A stretch of DNA of 64,000 nt from Vicinamibacterales bacterium (GTDB taxonomy: Bacteria; Acidobacteriota; Vicinamibacteria; Vicinamibacterales; UBA2999): assembly GCA_030680175.1 (NCBI GenBank), contig JAUXWO010000030.1, positions 62,001-126,000 on the forward strand, read 5' to 3'. Shown here piece after piece: positions 61,209 through 64,000 of this stretch. Each line of letters opens with the position of its first letter. Within the stretch, counting starts at the first letter, position 1. A program made the position numbers and the translations under genes. The notes below the pieces were generated by a model. The model did not search any database, had not been told where the DNA came from, and saw only the letters and a program-made list of their open reading frames with translations.

Positions 61209-62231
61209 ATGGCCGTTCTCACCAGCCCGGCCGGCCTGTCCGGCGCCCGGAAGGCGGCCATCATCGCCGTCATGCTCGGCAACGAGGCATCGTCACAGAT
61301 CTTCAAGCACCTGCGCGAGGACGAGATCGAGCACGTGGCCCGCGAGATGGCCAGCCTCGGCGCCGTGCCCGTCGAGATGAGCGAGCAGGTGCTCGACGAG
61401 TTCCACCAGATGGTGCTCGCCAGCGGCTACATGGCCTCGGGCGGCGTCGAGTACGCGCGGCAGGTGCTGGACAAGTCGCTCGGGCCGGATTCGGCGCGCC
61501 GCATCCTCGACCGCGTGATGCGGTCATTCGAGTCGACGATCGGCTTCACGGCGCTCGAGAAAGCCGACCCGCAGCAGCTGTCGAAGTTCATCCTGTCGGA
61601 GCACCCGCAGACGATCGCGCTGATTCTCGCGCACCTGCAGTCGAACAACGCCGCGCAGCTCATCACGCTGCTGCCCGATGAGCTGCGTGCCGACGTGCTC
61701 CAGCGCATGGCCCGGCTCGACGAGATCTCCCCCGACGTCATCCGGCGCATCTCATCGGTGATCGAACAGCGCCTGAAGAACCTGGGCGGCGGACAGCACG
61801 AGTCCTACGGCGGTGTGCGGGCCGTGGCGGAACTCCTGAACCGGCTGGAGCGCACCGTGAGTCAGCCCGTCCTCGATACCATCGAGGGCGAGCAGCCCGA
61901 CCTGGCCGTCTCGATTCGGAACCTGATGTTCGTCTTCGACGACCTGGCCCAGGTGGACGACAACGGCCTGCGCGAGATCATCCAGCGCGCCGACAAGAAG
62001 GCCCTGGTCATCGCGCTCAAGGGCGCGACCGAGCAGATTCGCGGGCGCTTCTTCCAGAACATGTCCAAGCGCGCGGGCGACATGCTCCGCGAGGAGATGG
62101 ACGTGCTCGGCGCCGTCCGGCTGCGCGACGTGGAGAAGGCGCAGCAGGAGGTGGTGGCCATCGCGCGCAAGCTCGAGGAAGAGGGCGTCATCGTGACCGG
62201 GGCGGCCGCGGGCGAGGCCTATGTCGTCTAG
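61209..62231 (+). CDS. fliG: Flagellar motor switch protein FliG
   Basis: A 340-residue switch protein that couples torque to rotation direction. The N-terminal part binds FliF. The EHPQ motif lies in LSEHPQTIALILAHLQSNNA in the middle domain. The C-terminal domain has the charged torque helix region (DDNGLREIIQRADKKALVIA, then LKGATEQIRGRFFQNMSKRA). ATG 61209 lies 2 bases after the fliF stop. The end overlaps fliH by 11 bases. Confidence 0.95.
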   Translation: MAVLTSPAGLSGARKAAIIAVMLGNEASSQIFKHLREDEIEHVAREMASLGAVPVEMSEQVLDEFHQMVLASGYMASGGVEYARQVLDKSLGPDSARRILDRVMRSFESTIGFTALEKADPQQLSKFILSEHPQTIALILAHLQSNNAAQLITLLPDELRADVLQRMARLDEISPDVIRRISSVIEQRLKNLGGGQHESYGGVRAVAELLNRLERTVSQPVLDTIEGEQPDLAVSIRNLMFVFDDLAQVDDNGLREIIQRADKKALVIALKGATEQIRGRFFQNMSKRAGDMLREEMDVLGAVRLRDVEKAQQEVVAIARKLEEEGVIVTGAAAGEAYVV

Positions 62232-63003
62232 CCAGTTCACGCGGGCCACCCGCTTCAGCGCCCCGGACCACATCGAGGTGCTGGGCTTCGACTGGGGCGG
62301 GGTGGTGATGCCGCCGCGTCCGCCCGTCGTGGACGCCACCGGCGCCGCCCGCCCGCCCGCGGTGACGGGGGTGCCCGCCGTCGAGCACCACCTGGCCCAC
62401 GGGGACGCACGGCCGGGAGGCGAGCCGGCGCCGCCGGGGGACGCGGCGCCCGGGGGCGCGGGCGACCCGGCGCATCTCGCCGCGCTCGAACGGGACGCCT
62501 TTGCCAAGGGCTACGCGCAGGGCGAGAGGGCCGGCCTCGAAGCCGGCCGCACGCGCGCCGACGCGATGCTGCGCCGCATGGCCGCCACGCTCGACGAGTT
62601 GGGCACGCTGCGGGCCTCGATGATCCACGCCACCGAGCAGCAGATGGTGCAGCTCGCCCTGGCGATCGCCCGCCGCATCCTGCGCCGCGAGGCCACCCTC
62701 GACGGCGACCTCGTCGTCGCGATGGCGCGGGTTGCGCTGGACCGGCTGGGCGAGCGCACGCCGGCGACCGTCCGGCTCAACCCCGAGGATCTCGCCGGCA
62801 CGGGCGCCGAGGAGGGCGCGCTCGGCAGTTCGTTCGTGACCGTCGTCGCCGATGCGAGCCTGAGCCGCGGCCAGTGCAAGGTCGAATCCGAGTTCGGCTT
62901 CATCGACGCGGGTGTCGACGCGCAGTTCGAGCAGATCGCGCACGCCCTGGTGGGGGAGACGACGCCGGCGCCCGAGATGGCCGTGGTGCCGCATGCCCGC
63001 TGA
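62221..63003 (+). CDS. fliH: Flagellar assembly protein FliH
   Basis: A 260-residue regulator of the export ATPase FliI. It has a proline/glycine-rich N-terminus (about 25-85), then a helical stretch with Gly-spaced residues ([20 protein letters not shown]) like the GxxxG repeats of FliH. The C-terminal domain includes [20 protein letters not shown] and [20 protein letters not shown]. It overlaps fliG by 11 bases and fliI by 11 bases, which suggests coupled translation. Confidence 0.87.
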   Translation: MSSSQFTRATRFSAPDHIEVLGFDWGGVVMPPRPPVVDATGAARPPAVTGVPAVEHHLAHGDARPGGEPAPPGDAAPGGAGDPAHLAALERDAFAKGYAQGERAGLEAGRTRADAMLRRMAATLDELGTLRASMIHATEQQMVQLALAIARRILRREATLDGDLVVAMARVALDRLGERTPATVRLNPEDLAGTGAEEGALGSSFVTVVADASLSRGQCKVESEFGFIDAGVDAQFEQIAHALVGETTPAPEMAVVPHAR

Positions 63004-64000
63004 GGTCGAGACGCCGGTCGAGTTCTCGCTCGACCGCTACACGGCGCGCCTGAACCGCGCCGAGCCGCTCCCGGTGATGGGGCAGGTCGTGCGCACGGTG
63101 GGCCTCATCGTCGAGTCCAAGGGGCCGCGCGCGCGGGTCGGCGAACTGTGCGAGCTCATCGGCGGCCCGACGCCGCTGCCGCTCGAGGTGGTGGGCTTCC
63201 GTGACGGCCACCTGCTGAGCGTGCCGCTCGGGACGACGTCCGGCATCCGCCCCGGCGACCGGCTGGTCGCGCGCGGCTCGGTCGCCACGATGGCGGTGGG
63301 GAAGAAGCTGCTCGGCCGCGTGCTGGACGGACTCGGCCGTCCCATCGATGACCGCGGGCCCCTCGAGACCGTCGCGGACTACCCGCTCCATCCGCCGCCG
63401 ATGAACCCCATGGCACGGCAGCCGATCGCGTCGCCCCTCGGCACCGGCGTGCGCGCCATCGATGGCCTGCTCACGTGCGGCCGCGGCCAGCGGCTGGGCC
63501 TGTTCGGCGGCAGCGGCGTCGGCAAGAGCACACTGCTCGGCATGATGGCCAAGTCCACGGCGGCAGATGTCGCCGTCATCGCGCTTGTTGGCGAGCGCGG
63601 ACGCGAGGTGCGCTCGTTCATCGAGCACGACCTCGGCCCCGAGGGCCTGGCGCGTGCCGTCGTGATCGTGTCGACGTCCGACAACCCCGCGCTGATGCGT
63701 ATTCGTGCCGCATACGCCGCGACGGCCGTCGCCGAGTACTTCCGCGACCAGGGCCTGAACGTCCTGCTGATGATGGATTCGGTCACGCGCTTCGCGATGG
63801 CGCAGCGCGAGGTGGGCCTGGCCGCCGGCGAGCCGCCCACCGCCAAAGGCTATCCGCCGTCGGTGTTCGCGCTGCTGCCGAGCCTGCTCGAGCGCGCGGG
63901 CAACGTGGAGGGCCGCGGCAGCATCACGGCGCTCTACACCGTGCTCGTCGAGGGCGACGATCACACCGAGCCGATCGCCGACACGGTCCGCTCGATTCTC
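62993..64000 (+). CDS. fliI: Flagellar export ATPase FliI (partial, runs off the window)
   Basis: The frame from ATG 62993 remains open to the window end, giving 336 residues of an expected 430-450. It has the N-terminal beta-barrel region, Walker [10 protein letters not shown] (about 172-180), [20 protein letters not shown], the Walker B region [20 protein letters not shown], and [20 protein letters not shown], where the subunit-interface Glu is conserved. It should energise export of flagellar proteins. The C-terminal third lies outside the window. Confidence 0.94.
   Translation, partial: MPAEVETPVEFSLDRYTARLNRAEPLPVMGQVVRTVGLIVESKGPRARVGELCELIGGPTPLPLEVVGFRDGHLLSVPLGTTSGIRPGDRLVARGSVATMAVGKKLLGRVLDGLGRPIDDRGPLETVADYPLHPPPMNPMARQPIASPLGTGVRAIDGLLTCGRGQRLGLFGGSGVGKSTLLGMMAKSTAADVAVIALVGERGREVRSFIEHDLGPEGLARAVVIVSTSDNPALMRIRAAYAATAVAEYFRDQGLNVLLMMDSVTRFAMAQREVGLAAGEPPTAKGYPPSVFALLPSLLERAGNVEGRGSITALYTVLVEGDDHTEPIADTVRSIL

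Overview
The window is a GC-rich (about 70 %) bacterial chromosome segment with 62 protein-coding genes or gene parts that I can support, one tRNA gene, and many short intergenic repeats. The gene set fits a motile, diderm acidobacterium, most likely class Vicinamibacteria. The best evidence is the 819-residue MacB/FtsX-type permease at 26781-29240, which matches the family described from Acidobacteria (ADOP). Other support comes from GTG-rich starts, flagellar genes and many sigma-54 regulators. This placement is inferred from content, not from a search.

Layout. 1-4653: MFS exporter, HflX, a TPR/SLH lipoprotein and a phosphatidylglycerophosphate synthase. 4803-17130: an extracellular polysaccharide locus. 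A minus-strand run of five glycosyltransferases, a polyprenyl-phosphate sugar transferase and UDP-glucuronate decarboxylase is divergent from UDP-glucose dehydrogenase, GalE and an MsbA-type exporter; together they imply UDP-glucuronate and UDP-xylose as precursors. 17127-23004: YicC, Gmk, CoaBC, UDG family 4 and PriA, with no rpoZ between gmk and coaBC. 23033-26794: an accessory patch with an orphan HicB, a SnoaL-like protein, PAP2, a cupin behind a Cys-rich mini-ORF, gene fragments, DUF1801 and YdeI. 26781-35445: ADOP permease, M50 protease, HU, Der, a MerR-type regulator, tRNA-Pro(GGG), DUF3810 and Sua5. 35821-40649: FMN reductase, methyltransferase, FolB with a pteridine-reductase-like SDR, a PLD protein, CYTH and Ppa. 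40775-48010: trypsin-like protease with a frameshifted tail, a histidine kinase and sigma-54 regulator, and an efflux operon with two ATPases and an adaptor but no permease. 48331-52857: diaminopropionate lyase and two amidohydrolases. 53017-64000: HDOD, CheX, CheY, a kinase/NtrC-type pair, a response regulator, then flgB-flgC-fliE-fliF-fliG-fliH-fliI (fliI runs off the end).

The kinase gene and flgB each have a good sigma-54 promoter match, and a sigma-54 activator gene lies between them. This suggests a FlrB/FlrC-like flagellar cascade.

The most unusual feature is the intergenic DNA. Ten spacers hold degenerate tandem repeats with a strict 7-bp period but different unit sequences. Several begin inside a stop codon or run straight into an ATG. 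Separately there is a family of CACGAAG-rich inverted-repeat elements at gene 3' ends (four units, with a shared 78-bp module inside two of them), a pair of 111-bp elements that are about 88 % identical, and a 124-bp element with perfect 22-bp ends. These repeats are my main candidate for an undescribed system.
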